In this document: in pieces, positions 41,266-50,049 of the stretch | How the letters are laid out: the number at the start of each line of letters is the position of its first letter | Position numbering within the stretch: position 1 is the stretch's first letter | Source of the DNA: JAOAFZ01 sp964412815 | Lineage (GTDB): Bacteria; Patescibacteriota; Microgenomatia; UBA1406; GWC2-37-13 | Assembly: GCA_964412815.1 (NCBI GenBank) | Contig: CAYPQF010000050.1 | Location: 1-64,000, forward strand | Length of the DNA: 64,000 nt | Direction of reading: 5' to 3' | Notes under the pieces: model-generated | The model's database searches: none | The model's input: the letters and a program-made list of their open reading frames with translations, nothing else | Told to the model about the DNA's origin: nothing | Translations under genes and position numbers: made by a program

Positions 41266-41988
41266 ATGCCGTACATGCAGTTCGGAAACACGGAAGTGCC
41301 CTATCAAGTAAAACGAAGTAATCGCCGGAGTATCAGTGCCCGCATTACACACGATGGAATCCTTGAAATTCACGCTCCTCATCTGGTACCCGATTTTTTA
41401 ATCCGGAGGTTTCTCCACAATAAAAGTTCGTGGATTCTTTCCCGGCTGGAGCACCGCACACAACTGATGGAGAATGGAGAACTGATTCAATATCGCAATG
41501 GTGAATACCTGCCATTCTTTGATATGTCGTATCTTCTCAAGGTTACGCTGACAGAAGAAGCCCCACGCCCGCGCCTCTATCCACTGAATAATACGTTTCA
41601 GGTACTTATGCCTTCATCTCTTTCCGAAGAAGTACAATATGAAGAACTCAAAACCTTGATCCATACCTGGTATCTGAGAAATACCAAGCCGGTCCTGGAA
41701 CAACGGGTCCAGAGTTATGCTCAGCAGATGGGGGTGAGCTATGCCTCTATCCGCGTCAAAGATGTTACCTCCCATTGGGGAAGTTGCTCTATTCAGCGTA
41801 ATTTAAACTTTAACTATCGAATCGCGATGCTTCCTGTTGAACTTTCAGACTACATTATTGTCCATGAACTGTGTCATCTGACTGAGATGAACCATTCCCC
41901 GCGTTTCTGGGCACTGGTAGAACAGGTCATTCCCAATTACAAAGCACTTCGTCAAACACTGAAAAAAAATCACATGTTCCTTGATTAA
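41266..41988 (+). CDS. YgjP-like (DUF45) zinc metallopeptidase
   Basis: A 240-residue protein. The C-terminal zinc site HELCHLTEMNHSPRFW is the DUF45/WLM signature (two His plus a third later His). Upstream, RSNRRSISARI and VKDVTSHWGSCS are further family motifs. Its biological role is undefined; relatives sit near restriction or repair genes in other genomes. The ATG at 41266 lies 12 nt after TACAAT; a second ATG at 41275 is also possible. Confidence 0.9.
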   Translation: MPYMQFGNTEVPYQVKRSNRRSISARITHDGILEIHAPHLVPDFLIRRFLHNKSSWILSRLEHRTQLMENGELIQYRNGEYLPFFDMSYLLKVTLTEEAPRPRLYPLNNTFQVLMPSSLSEEVQYEELKTLIHTWYLRNTKPVLEQRVQSYAQQMGVSYASIRVKDVTSHWGSCSIQRNLNFNYRIAMLPVELSDYIIVHELCHLTEMNHSPRFWALVEQVIPNYKALRQTLKKNHMFLD

Positions 41989-42148
41989 TACATACTATAC
42001 GTATTAAAAATATATCCTGTAGTATTTACTAAACTAATACTTACTATATCAATTTCACTCAAATAACAAACAGATGATCCTTATGATTGACTTCAACACT
42101 GTCTTATAGTATAATGCACTTCTAACAGTCTGATCAAGGAGACGCCTG

Positions 42149-42403
42149 ATGATGTTCCCGACCAATCCGTCGTCCGTTCGCCGTGACGCCCATGTCGCGA
42201 TCCAGATCACGCTGCTGATCGGCCTGCTGACACTGCTGGTGATCAGCCTCGTCCAATCTCCGCCCGACCTGGGCTGGATTCTGGCCGAGATCCGGCACGC
42301 CAACAACGTCAACCTGGACGTCAGCACCGAGATGATGAGCAGCGGCGACCCGCTCCGGATGTGGGCCGGCGCCCACATGATGCAGAACGGCCTGCTCCCC
42401 TAG
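42149..42403 (+). CDS. Small single-pass membrane protein, GC-rich class
   Basis: An 84-residue protein with a basic N-terminus, one helix near residues 18-38 (IQITLLIGLLTLLVISLV) and a Met-rich outer part (TEMMSSGDPLRMWAGAHMMQNG). AAGGAG (42136-42141) is 7 nt before the first of two ATGs, and TATAAT lies about 35 nt further upstream. No family is recognised. A nested hairpin follows at once. Confidence 0.65.
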   Translation: MMFPTNPSSVRRDAHVAIQITLLIGLLTLLVISLVQSPPDLGWILAEIRHANNVNLDVSTEMMSSGDPLRMWAGAHMMQNGLLP

Positions 42404-42422
42404 GAGCCGTGCCACGCCGGCA

Positions 42423-42443
42423 GGGTGAGGAGCTTCCTCACCC
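42423..42443 (+). terminator. Hairpin after the 42149 gene
   Basis: GGGTGAGGA and TCCTCACCC pair perfectly around three bases, and GCCGG-type flanks extend the stem. No T tract. Confidence 0.65.
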
Positions 42444-42548
42444 TCGCCGGTCACCCAACTACTTCTCAACTTCATCTTACCCTCCCCAAAACAGATACCT
42501 CATTGTTATAATAGTCCCTTAACGTGCAATTCGAGTGAGGAGGGTCCT

Positions 42549-42812
42549 ATGAGACCACGTGGATCTACCCGACGGATGCTGGGACTGGTAGCACTCTTCG
42601 GGATGGGTGCGATCATCTTCCAATCCCTGCTCCAGACTATGTTTGGCCTGGTAAAGCTGATCGCGGGGATACTGCTCGCGTTCGTCGCCAACATCTGTCT
42701 GGTTGAGGCGTGGCTGCGACAGCGTGACCCGCATGGTCTGCCCGAGAAGCTGCTTCTGAGTGGCCTGGCCGCCCTTTGCGGCTACGGCATCTACCTGCTC
42801 GCATCGGGGTAG
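42549..42812 (+). CDS. Small two- to three-helix membrane protein, GC-rich class
   Basis: An 87-residue protein. A basic N-terminus (RPRGSTRR) leads into two close helices (LGLVALFGMGAIIF and LVKLIAGILLAFVANICLV) and a weaker third at the C-terminus. GAGGAGG (42537-42543) is 5 nt before the ATG, with TATAAT about 45 nt upstream of the start. No family is recognised. It is the second such unit in 400 bases, each with its own promoter and hairpin. Confidence 0.65.
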   Translation: MRPRGSTRRMLGLVALFGMGAIIFQSLLQTMFGLVKLIAGILLAFVANICLVEAWLRQRDPHGLPEKLLLSGLAALCGYGIYLLASG

Positions 42813-42835
42813 CAGGGACCTCTGCCCGCGCACGG

Positions 42836-42868
42836 GGGATGGCGCTTGTCGCCATCCCGCTCTTTTTC
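42836..42868 (+). terminator. Rho-independent terminator
   Basis: GGGATGGCG and CGCCATCCC pair around CTTGT and are followed by a T-rich run. The stem repeats the one at 23709. Confidence 0.85.
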
Positions 42869-42891
42869 TGGCAATAGCATCATTCCTCGTC

Positions 42892-42897
42892 TATAAT
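42892..42897 (+). promoter_or_regulatory. -10 element (TATAAT) of sppA
   Basis: TATAAT ends 6 nt before the GTG start at 42904. The spacing matches leaderless ATG genes, so GTG is accepted as the start. Confidence 0.55.
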
Positions 42898-42903
42898 TGA
42901 AGA

Positions 42904-44016
42904 GTGGAATCATCAACATCACCCAAACCAACTACAACCCCTGCTTCCAAAAAACAGCCGCTCCTTACCTGGCAGAGCTTTTTAATTAGCTTTGGGATTA
43001 TCCTGGTAATCTTTCTGGTAATCAGTTCGCTTACCGGAGGAACGAACGATCAAAAAGAGACGATGGTCTCGACTACCGGAGAAACCTACGAATATACCGT
43101 GTTAGACGGTGATGAATTCAGCTCCAACAGTATTCTGGTGATTCCCATTACCGGAGTCATCTTAACCGAAGGAGCAGGGGATGCTGGCTTCTTTGATTTC
43201 TTGTCAGAAGGGGGAGTAACGTACGGCTATGATGTCAAAGAAAAACTAAAACGGGCTGCCGAAAACGAAGACATTCAGGCAGTGTTGCTGGAGATCAACT
43301 CACCCGGAGGTACTATCGGCGGTTCCAAAGCAATTGCCGACGGTATTGAGTATTACCGTCAGACTACCGGAAACCCTGTCTACTCGCATATCACGGATAT
43401 CGGTGCATCCGGCGCCTACTGGGCAGCAGCAACTACCGATATGATTGTGGCAGAAGCCGGCGCGACCATCGGCAGTATCGGCGTAATTCTGGGACCATTC
43501 AGCTACTATGACGATATTATTGCAGAAGGCGGTATACTGGGCGGGGTAGAGACCGAAGGCGGCATTACCTATCGCTATTTTTCTGCCGGTCAGTTTAAGG
43601 ATACCGGGTCACCATATCGCCAGTTGACGCCGGATGAAGAACGACACTGGCAGACCGCCGTGAACAATGAATATGAACTGTTTGTGGACCACGTTTCGGC
43701 ATACCGGAACCTGTCCCGCGAACAGATCGTAAACGACATTAAAGCCCTGCCGTACGAAAATAAACGGGCATTGGAGCTGGGTCTGATCGATGCCAGCGCC
43801 AGTCGCGACGAAACGATAGAGGAGTTGGCAGCCGCAGCCGGACTGGAACCGGATGATTATAACGTAATCCGGGAAGATCTGTTTGTAGACTTTTTTACGG
43901 AATTATTTGGACAGGTCAGATCGCTGACACCACCGTCTGCCGTGCAGTCGAAGGCCTGTACCTGGTGCAACCAGCCGCTCATGCTGTATGACAGCAGTTA
44001 TTCGTTATTTCAATAA
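42904..44016 (+). CDS. sppA: Signal peptide peptidase SppA (S49)
   Basis: A 370-residue S49 protease. A Thr/Pro-rich N-terminus, one membrane helix (FLISFGIILVIFLVISSL) and the peptidase core follow: EINSPGGTIGGSKAIADGI, the Ser nucleophile in DIGASGAYW, and EAGATIGSIGVI. It clears cleaved signal peptides in the membrane. An unusual C-terminal tail carries a CTWC pair and an aromatic end (YDSSYSLF), absent from typical SppA. The exonuclease gene starts 3 nt after its stop. Confidence 0.92.
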   Translation: MESSTSPKPTTTPASKKQPLLTWQSFLISFGIILVIFLVISSLTGGTNDQKETMVSTTGETYEYTVLDGDEFSSNSILVIPITGVILTEGAGDAGFFDFLSEGGVTYGYDVKEKLKRAAENEDIQAVLLEINSPGGTIGGSKAIADGIEYYRQTTGNPVYSHITDIGASGAYWAAATTDMIVAEAGATIGSIGVILGPFSYYDDIIAEGGILGGVETEGGITYRYFSAGQFKDTGSPYRQLTPDEERHWQTAVNNEYELFVDHVSAYRNLSREQIVNDIKALPYENKRALELGLIDASASRDETIEELAAAAGLEPDDYNVIREDLFVDFFTELFGQVRSLTPPSAVQSKACTWCNQPLMLYDSSYSLFQ

Positions 44017-44019
44017 TCT

Positions 44020-44733
44020 ATGAAGGCGCTGATACTTGATGTGGAATCAATTGGAGAATCGTTTGATCAGATTGATCCGGATACACAGGAAATGCTCTTA
44101 AAACGGGTTAAAAAGGAAGCAAAAACCGACGAAGAGTATCAGGCAGGGGTAGAACAGGTAAAAAAAGAGCTGGGATTGTCTCCATTAACGGGAGAAGCCG
44201 TGGTAATCGGGTGTCTGGATTATGAGACCAATATCTCAACCGTCTTTTATCAGGCGCCAGAGTCTGACCTGCCGGCAGTTACCGAAGAAGAAGGAGTCCG
44301 GTATATTAAAGCGACCGAACCGGAGATGCTACGGGGTTTTTGGAGCATGGCAAAGCAGTATGACACCATTGTAACGTTTAGCGGCTGGCAGTTTGATATT
44401 CCGTTTCTGAATGTCCGGTCAGCAATTCACCGCATCAAACCATCACAGAATTTTATGGTCAACCGGTTTTTAAATAACCAGCGTACTGGTGTCTTTCATA
44501 TCGACCTTCAGGATCAGCTATCCTATTACGCAGCGGTGAAAAAGAAAGGGAGTCTGCATATGTGGTGTCGCGCATTCGGGATCGAAAGTCCAAAAGTGGG
44601 AGGCGTGCTTGCAGAAGATGTAACACAGCTGTTTGCCGAAAAAAAGTATCTGGATATTGCCCGGTATAATGCCCGGGATATTAAAGCTACCAAAGAATTA
44701 TTTGATTATTGGGATTCGTATCTGCATTTGTAA
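44020..44733 (+). CDS. DnaQ-like 3'-5' exonuclease (PolB-exonuclease type)
   Basis: A 237-residue RNase H-fold exonuclease. Exo I LILDVESIG (Asp, Glu), Exo II TFSGWQFDIPFL (Asp) and Exo III YNARDIKAT (Asp) are in order with family spacing. It should degrade single-stranded or frayed 3' DNA ends. It is tightly coupled to sppA by position, with no obvious functional link. Confidence 0.85.
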   Translation: MKALILDVESIGESFDQIDPDTQEMLLKRVKKEAKTDEEYQAGVEQVKKELGLSPLTGEAVVIGCLDYETNISTVFYQAPESDLPAVTEEEGVRYIKATEPEMLRGFWSMAKQYDTIVTFSGWQFDIPFLNVRSAIHRIKPSQNFMVNRFLNNQRTGVFHIDLQDQLSYYAAVKKKGSLHMWCRAFGIESPKVGGVLAEDVTQLFAEKKYLDIARYNARDIKATKELFDYWDSYLHL

Positions 44734-44791
44734 CGAAGCACGTTCTGCTTATTCTATAAAGAAGATTTCTGGGGAAAGTGGTTCTTTGGAA

Positions 44792-44816
44792 GGCCGACGC
44801 ATGTGATGCACCGGCC
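44792..44816 (-). terminator. Hairpin after the 44870 gene
   Basis: GGCCG-GCAT pairs with ATGC-CGGCC with short symmetrical mismatches. It lies past the minus-strand stop. Confidence 0.5.
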
Positions 44817-44869
44817 CTCCGCGAAACCGTCCGTCGTCTTTTGCTGCTTTCGCAGCGCGTATTTCTGTC

Positions 44870-45598
44870 CTAGTTGAGCCCGTAGAGGCGGCGGTAGGCC
44901 GTCTCGTACTCGAGGTTGATCCACCGCATGAGGTCGTCCTCGGCGACCGCCGTCAGGCTGACCAGCATCTCGACGCGGTAGCCCTCGCAGGACACCGCGA
45001 AGTAGTGGAGGTCGGTGTGGTAGAGCACTTTGCAGGCCGCCGAGCCGCGAAACGGCTGAACGTGGGCCTCGTCGTCGACGAAGACCCAGTAGTCCGCGCC
45101 GGCCATGGCGGTGAACTCGGGGCTGGCCAGCTGCGCCGTCCAGAAGTTGGGGTCGAAGTAGATGCTGGTCGACCCGTCCGCGTTGTCCACCCGGTAGGTG
45201 TAGCCGTTGGCCCCGTAGAGGTAGTTGAGCTCGCCGATGATGGCGGAGCGGCGCTCCTCGGGGGTCAGGCCCTCCAGGTCGCTCAGCAGGTCCGACATCT
45301 GCTCGTAGGTGTACTCTTGCAGGGTCGGCACCGGCGCCGCGGTGGGCGTCGTCGTGGGCACCCGGGTGATCGTGGGCTCCGGGATGGCAGCCGTGCTCGT
45401 GGGGGCCAGGGTGGCCGTGGCCGTCCGCGTCGGCGGGACCTCCCGCGTGGGCAGGTCCGTGACCGTGGCGCGCATGGCCGCGCTGTTGTCGACGCCCCCC
45501 ATGGGGAACATCAACTGGGCAAAAGCGAGCATGACACCAGCCACCAGGAGAAGGGCGACCCACAAGCCGGGCTTCCGTACAAACTGTGAGACGTTCAT
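44870..45598 (-). CDS. Signal-anchored protein with Thr/Pro linker, GC-rich class
   Basis: A 242-residue protein: an N-terminal membrane helix (LWVALLLVAGVMLAFAQLMF), a 55-residue Thr/Pro/Ala linker (TRTATATLAPTSTAA and onward) and a soluble C-terminal domain with SDLLSDLEGLTPEER, YTYRVDNADGSTSIYF and two Cys (SAACKVLY, VSCEGYRV). No family is recognised. Such linkers are frequent in extracellular proteins that span a wall. CCTCCT on the plus strand (45608-45613) gives a strong ribosome site 9 nt before the ATG. Confidence 0.65.
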   Translation of the reverse strand: MNVSQFVRKPGLWVALLLVAGVMLAFAQLMFPMGGVDNSAAMRATVTDLPTREVPPTRTATATLAPTSTAAIPEPTITRVPTTTPTAAPVPTLQEYTYEQMSDLLSDLEGLTPEERRSAIIGELNYLYGANGYTYRVDNADGSTSIYFDPNFWTAQLASPEFTAMAGADYWVFVDDEAHVQPFRGSAACKVLYHTDLHYFAVSCEGYRVEMLVSLTAVAEDDLMRWINLEYETAYRRLYGLN

Positions 45599-45757
45599 CG
45601 GGATTGTCCTCCTAAGACAAAGATAAAAGGTACAACGGACGTATTCCGTATGAATATATTATAGGATATAAGCTGCTTTTTTGCAACTCGTGCGGTAAAT
45701 ACGCGGAAATACATATCTGTTAAAAGCTCTGGAAAATCCCTATACTTACCATATCCT

Positions 45758-46528
45758 ATGAACATCTTCGATCAGAGTAAATCACTGATGAATGGAGTAT
45801 TTTACCGGGAGATCGTCGAATACTCTACGTTTACTTATCTGCGTTCCGTCTTTACTGACGACTGCTACAATCTGATTGAACCACTGGTTCCTTTCGCGGA
45901 TGTCGAATGGAACGCAATTAAACACCTGATACGCCAGGAGCATGAGCAACAGATGGCCGTTTCGTTTTATCTATCTGAGAAAATGGTACCTTCATATCAA
46001 TCCGTTTTGAACGATGAAGGATATCGGGAGACAGCCTGCGAGGCATATCTGACCAAACAACCACAGGCCCGAGCGACAATGGCAGGGGAGGGAACCCGTT
46101 TTGTCGAAGTGACCGATCAGAACGCCGGTATCTATTTGCAACTGGTGGAGGAATGCTTTCCGGAGTATAGCAACAACAGGGAGTACACGGACTTTTATCG
46201 CCATGTCAGCAATCTGCATAATCCCACCGACTCTCATATCTTTAACTACAACATCATGTTGTATAAGCATCAGCAGCCGGTCTCTTTTGGATCGCTCATT
46301 CTCTCAACCAAGCTACAGCTGGGGTATCTGCATAATATGGGTACCGCTCCTGCATACCGTCACCAGGGGCTGTTTACGGCGGTAACTTCGTTCCTGGAGG
46401 CAAAAGCAGTCTCCCATCGCGTAGACACACTCTATGTAAACGCCGAGGTTAATGGAGCATCGTACCGTGGATTTTTGAAGCACGGCTACACAGAAGACTG
46501 TCGGTACCATCTCTTCTCTGTGCTATAA
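45758..46528 (+). CDS. GNAT-family acetyltransferase
   Basis: A 256-residue protein. The C-terminal GNAT core shows a YLHNMGTAPAYRHQGLFTAVTSFLEAKA acetyl-CoA loop (R-x-x-G-x-x/A pattern) and NGASYRGFLKHGYTED at the end. The N-terminal 130 residues may be a degenerate second GNAT or a substrate domain. The substrate is unknown. TATACT is 11 nt before the ATG, and 27 nt separate it from the next HD gene. Confidence 0.82.
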   Translation: MNIFDQSKSLMNGVFYREIVEYSTFTYLRSVFTDDCYNLIEPLVPFADVEWNAIKHLIRQEHEQQMAVSFYLSEKMVPSYQSVLNDEGYRETACEAYLTKQPQARATMAGEGTRFVEVTDQNAGIYLQLVEECFPEYSNNREYTDFYRHVSNLHNPTDSHIFNYNIMLYKHQQPVSFGSLILSTKLQLGYLHNMGTAPAYRHQGLFTAVTSFLEAKAVSHRVDTLYVNAEVNGASYRGFLKHGYTEDCRYHLFSVL

Positions 46529-46555
46529 TAAATTATTATTGAAATTACGAAGTTT

Positions 46556-47359
46556 ATGTCAACACTCACACAACCTGCGATCACCATTCATGTGCCTTCT
46601 AATAACAACCCGATGATTTCACAGGCACTTGAACGAATTAATGCCGATGTGGAAATTACCACCCTCTGGCGTGTCTTAAATGTGAATGCGATAGACCGGC
46701 TGGGAATGAGTGACCACGGCGCAGTTCATTTTCAAATTGTTGCCAATATCGGTATCAAGCTCTTGCGTATGCTCCACAAGCACGGCGTAGTCAGCGGAAT
46801 CGAACAGGACTTTACCCTCAGCTTTAAACATGCTGAGCTGGTAGTGCTGCTCGGGTGTCTGTTTCACGATCTGGGGATGTCTATCGACCGTCCGAATCAC
46901 GAAGAATACAGTCTGTTTATCGCGGATAAAATCATGGCACGGGTGCTGGAATTTATGCCCGTAGAAGAACGGATTATTGTCACTTCAGAAGCACTCCACA
47001 GTATTATCAGCCATCGCAGCGGTGGAAAACCGGTCACGATCGAAGCCGGCATTGTCCGGGTCGCGGACGCACTGGATATGAGTCAAGGACGTTCCCGAAT
47101 TCCATACGAAAGCGGCAAGGTCAACATTCATTCGCTTTCGGCATACGCCATAGACGGTGTCGAAATAAAAACAGGCGAGAACAAGCCGATTCGCATCGAG
47201 ATTGTGATGAATAACTCATCCGGTATCTTCCAGATTGATGAGCTGCTCAAAAGCAAACTGAAGAACTCCGGTATTGAGAAGTATTTTGAGGTACAGGCGT
47301 ACATTAAAGATGGATCAGAGAAAAACCTGCTCAAAGAGTTTTTCCTGAATACTATCTAA
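46556..47359 (+). CDS. HD-superfamily phosphohydrolase
   Basis: A 267-residue protein. LLGCLFHDLGMSIDRPNHEEYS carries the HD pair and a downstream His. HSIISHRS and RVADALDMSQGRSRI give later metal ligands. A preceding DHGAVHFQIVANI segment fits the first His. The nucleotide or phosphoester substrate is unknown. It probably shares a transcript with the acetyltransferase gene. Confidence 0.82.
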   Translation: MSTLTQPAITIHVPSNNNPMISQALERINADVEITTLWRVLNVNAIDRLGMSDHGAVHFQIVANIGIKLLRMLHKHGVVSGIEQDFTLSFKHAELVVLLGCLFHDLGMSIDRPNHEEYSLFIADKIMARVLEFMPVEERIIVTSEALHSIISHRSGGKPVTIEAGIVRVADALDMSQGRSRIPYESGKVNIHSLSAYAIDGVEIKTGENKPIRIEIVMNNSSGIFQIDELLKSKLKNSGIEKYFEVQAYIKDGSEKNLLKEFFLNTI

Positions 47360-47520
47360 CATGTTTTTAGCCTGAAACAGAAGTGTGGGGGAGTGATGAG
47401 AATCACTTTTCTTACATTACTGGTCTGTCAGAAGTATATACTGGAAATAGCAGGAAGAGAGGTCTGCTAAAATAAGATATTTTACTATGGGGTTGAATTA
47501 TAGAGATCCATCTGTTACAA

Positions 47521-47526
47521 TATAAT
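47521..47526 (+). promoter_or_regulatory. -10 element (TATAAT) of a leaderless start
   Basis: TATAAT ends 5 nt before the ATG at 47532; a TACAAT overlaps it slightly upstream. Confidence 0.5.
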
Positions 47527-47531
47527 TCCTA

Positions 47532-49130
47532 ATGGTAGCTGAGAACCTCAGACGAGGTCCACACGAAGCCGTTAGGAACACTTCAGAGGCGGGACACACC
47601 GCCACCCTTCTTGCCCCCAACTTTGAGCCCCGTACCCGTTTTATTCCCTTTACCCCTTCCAGTGAACTCGTTCGTATGAACGGTGATTCCGTCCTGGAAG
47701 ATCATCTGCCCGCCGAGCTGTTGACAGGTGAGCATCGTCCCAGCGTCATCTATGGCAATCCGATCAGTACCGGTAAGCGTATGCCCGACGGGGGGTATCT
47801 CGTCCGCACCATCTATGACACTACATTACCCGGAGAAAACCTGACTGCACCGCATTATGACGGGCCCATACCGGGGAATATCTATGCCGAAACAGCCGCT
47901 GAATGGCCCCATTCACTTCCGGTGATGGAAGAGATCTATGACCGTCTGAATTACGCCCCGCGCGCGGGTGGCACCACCAAAGGAATGAACCCGGAAGACG
48001 GAACAATCCTGCACCAAACCGTAGATAACCATGTTCACAATATTGGACTCCGTTTCGACCGGCAGATGGCCGCCCATGAATGTTTCCGCCAGGTTATCGA
48101 CTGGCGCTATGGACGGGCGATCATCCGGTTACATGATGCGGGAGAGGCCGGAGGAGGGGACTTTCCGCAAAGTGCCACTCCGGAGCAGTATGAAGTGTTC
48201 CACGCAGCACTCGCCGGAGAACTGAATCAACCACAGCTTGTCCAGACAATTAAAATAGATGGTCAGGAAGGAATGACAACCGGCCTCACTGAGGCTGCCT
48301 TTGCTGATTTTAGTACCCGGATTCAGGAACTGACAACAGCCTATCAGGCTGCTGTCGCAGAAGGAGTTCGCCCGCCTGATCAAACCGCCTACTATCAATA
48401 CCTATTCGACGAACTACGCGTTCCCGCACTCTTTACGTATGATGACAACGGACTCCCTGCGGGCATAACCGACCTTCAGTTCCAGCCAATGAAAGACGTG
48501 TACTTCCAGCGCTTTAAAGATCTGGTTGCGGAAGCAGAACAGAAGTATGCTGTCACCAAGCTGAGCCAGATTCCGGACCCACAGGAGCGTGATGTTTCCA
48601 TTGCCCTTTATACCGGCTTTGAAGGACGAAAACACCTCCTAACCATGGATGACCGGTCGCTCCAGGAGAAGTTTGGCATGTTGTATCCGGAACTGACTCC
48701 AGAAGATCTTCGTCATAAACTACTACAACTGTTCTGGTTTATGCGTGTACAGGATATCTACGATGAAGTTGAGTACTTTACTTCTTTTGGTGGCTGGCAG
48801 CAGGCATCATACCCTCCAGAGTTCAAGCAGACCGCTGAAAACGTCCGTAACAGCTTGAATAAATCTCTTCAGCGATTACTGGAACCGGCGCTCTATCTGA
48901 TGCAGGTACTGGATGGTGAGGCCAGGTTCAGAGCCTACTGCTATATCAATCAATACCTCTCACAGATGGAGGCACATGCCGATAACGCCACAGATGTGGC
49001 GGCTGCCCGGAATTTCTTTAAGGAACAGGCACGAGCTTCTCACGGTGATCTGACACACCTTGCAGAGCAGATTGCACTGCTGGATGTAGAAAAACTCTCC
49101 GACCTGCCGTGGTTTCGTCGTGCCGCCTGA
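47532..49130 (+). CDS. Large soluble protein, possible HD-like site, unknown
   Basis: A 532-residue soluble, largely helical protein with no recognised family. A segment near residue 180-225 (HNIGLRFDRQMAAHECF, then GRAIIRLHDAGEAGGGD) resembles the first His and HD pair of HD hydrolases, with E after HDAG as in 5'-nucleotidase-type members. The closing Asp is not obvious. A long C-terminal helical part follows (QQASYPPEFKQTAENVRNSL onward). It stands alone. Confidence 0.55.
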   Translation: MVAENLRRGPHEAVRNTSEAGHTATLLAPNFEPRTRFIPFTPSSELVRMNGDSVLEDHLPAELLTGEHRPSVIYGNPISTGKRMPDGGYLVRTIYDTTLPGENLTAPHYDGPIPGNIYAETAAEWPHSLPVMEEIYDRLNYAPRAGGTTKGMNPEDGTILHQTVDNHVHNIGLRFDRQMAAHECFRQVIDWRYGRAIIRLHDAGEAGGGDFPQSATPEQYEVFHAALAGELNQPQLVQTIKIDGQEGMTTGLTEAAFADFSTRIQELTTAYQAAVAEGVRPPDQTAYYQYLFDELRVPALFTYDDNGLPAGITDLQFQPMKDVYFQRFKDLVAEAEQKYAVTKLSQIPDPQERDVSIALYTGFEGRKHLLTMDDRSLQEKFGMLYPELTPEDLRHKLLQLFWFMRVQDIYDEVEYFTSFGGWQQASYPPEFKQTAENVRNSLNKSLQRLLEPALYLMQVLDGEARFRAYCYINQYLSQMEAHADNATDVAAARNFFKEQARASHGDLTHLAEQIALLDVEKLSDLPWFRRAA

Positions 49131-49226
49131 GCTGCATACCCTGCTACGCTCACTCTACTTGAAAAATACGTTCTCCTGTGGAAAAATAAGAGGTAAACGT
49201 TAGATATATTTTACATTTCAATACAT

Positions 49227-49994
49227 ATGGATAATCAAAAAATCGTGTATGGCATCATCGGCATCCTTGCCATGGTCGGACTGCTGGTCGGCGGCTATAT
49301 GTTTACCAATCAGCCTGCACAGCAGGCGCAAGGGGATGATACCGTCTATGCGCTGACCGCCGAAGTTAAACCGGAAGATCATACCAAGTGGGCATCGGAC
49401 AGTGCGAACATTCTGACCGAATACAGCGACCTCCAGTGTCCTGCATGTCGTAACTTTCATCTGGTACTCGAAGAACTGGAAAAAGACCCTGCCATCGCGG
49501 GCAATATCACGTTGGTCTATCGTCACTTTCCGCTGGTCAGCATTCATCCTAACGCCCAGATGGCAGCGTATGCTGCAGAAGCAGCCGCCCGTCAGGGAAA
49601 GTTCTTTGAGATGATAGACAAATTATTTGAGACCCAACCCGACTGGGAAGCACAATCAAATGCCCGTGAGATCTTTATCGGCTATGCCGGTGAATTGGGA
49701 ATGGATACCGCGCAGTTTGAACAGGATCTGAGCTCTGATGAAGTGACGCAGAAAGTTCAGGCCGATCAGGAGTCAGGAATTCAGTCAAATGTCCAGGCAA
49801 CTCCGACCTTTTATCTGAATGGAAAAAAGCTCAACCCTGCTACAACAGAGGAGTTTAAGCAGATTCTGCTGGAGGCAGCATCTCAGAATCCTACACAACA
49901 GGAAGCAACCGGTTCTGCTGAAGGAGAAGCCGGCGGTGCTGCCGGAACTGTAGAAGAGGGAGCTCCCGAGCCGGAAAATCCCGCAGTTGAATAA
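49227..49994 (+). CDS. DsbA-like membrane-anchored thiol oxidoreductase
   Basis: A 255-residue protein: a membrane anchor (GIIGILAMVGLLVGGYMF), then the thioredoxin fold with YSDLQCPACRNFH (CPAC active site), the DsbA helical insert, and cis-Pro VQATPTFYLNGKKL. A Gly/Ala/Glu-rich C-terminal tail of about 45 residues is appended. It should introduce disulfides into exported proteins, opposite in sense to the DipZ reductive path. A strong terminator follows. Confidence 0.92.
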   Translation: MDNQKIVYGIIGILAMVGLLVGGYMFTNQPAQQAQGDDTVYALTAEVKPEDHTKWASDSANILTEYSDLQCPACRNFHLVLEELEKDPAIAGNITLVYRHFPLVSIHPNAQMAAYAAEAAARQGKFFEMIDKLFETQPDWEAQSNAREIFIGYAGELGMDTAQFEQDLSSDEVTQKVQADQESGIQSNVQATPTFYLNGKKLNPATTEEFKQILLEAASQNPTQQEATGSAEGEAGGAAGTVEEGAPEPENPAVE

Positions 49995-50008
49995 AACGTA
50001 TGGACTCT

Positions 50009-50041
50009 AAAAAAAGCGCGTGAGAGACACGCGCTTTTTTT
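50009..50041. terminator. Rho-independent terminator, A/T-flanked
   Basis: A tract, AGCGCGTG, loop AGAGA, CACGCGCT and a T tract. It can serve the dsbA-like gene and the convergent HAD gene. It has the same style as the terminator at 15868. Confidence 0.9.
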
Positions 50042-50049
50042 ATATGAGG

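Noticed and set aside
47397..47471. 24-codon frame with GGGGGAG just before its ATG
   Set aside because: The ribosome-site spacing is only two bases, no family features are seen, and the region is the leader of the 47532 gene.
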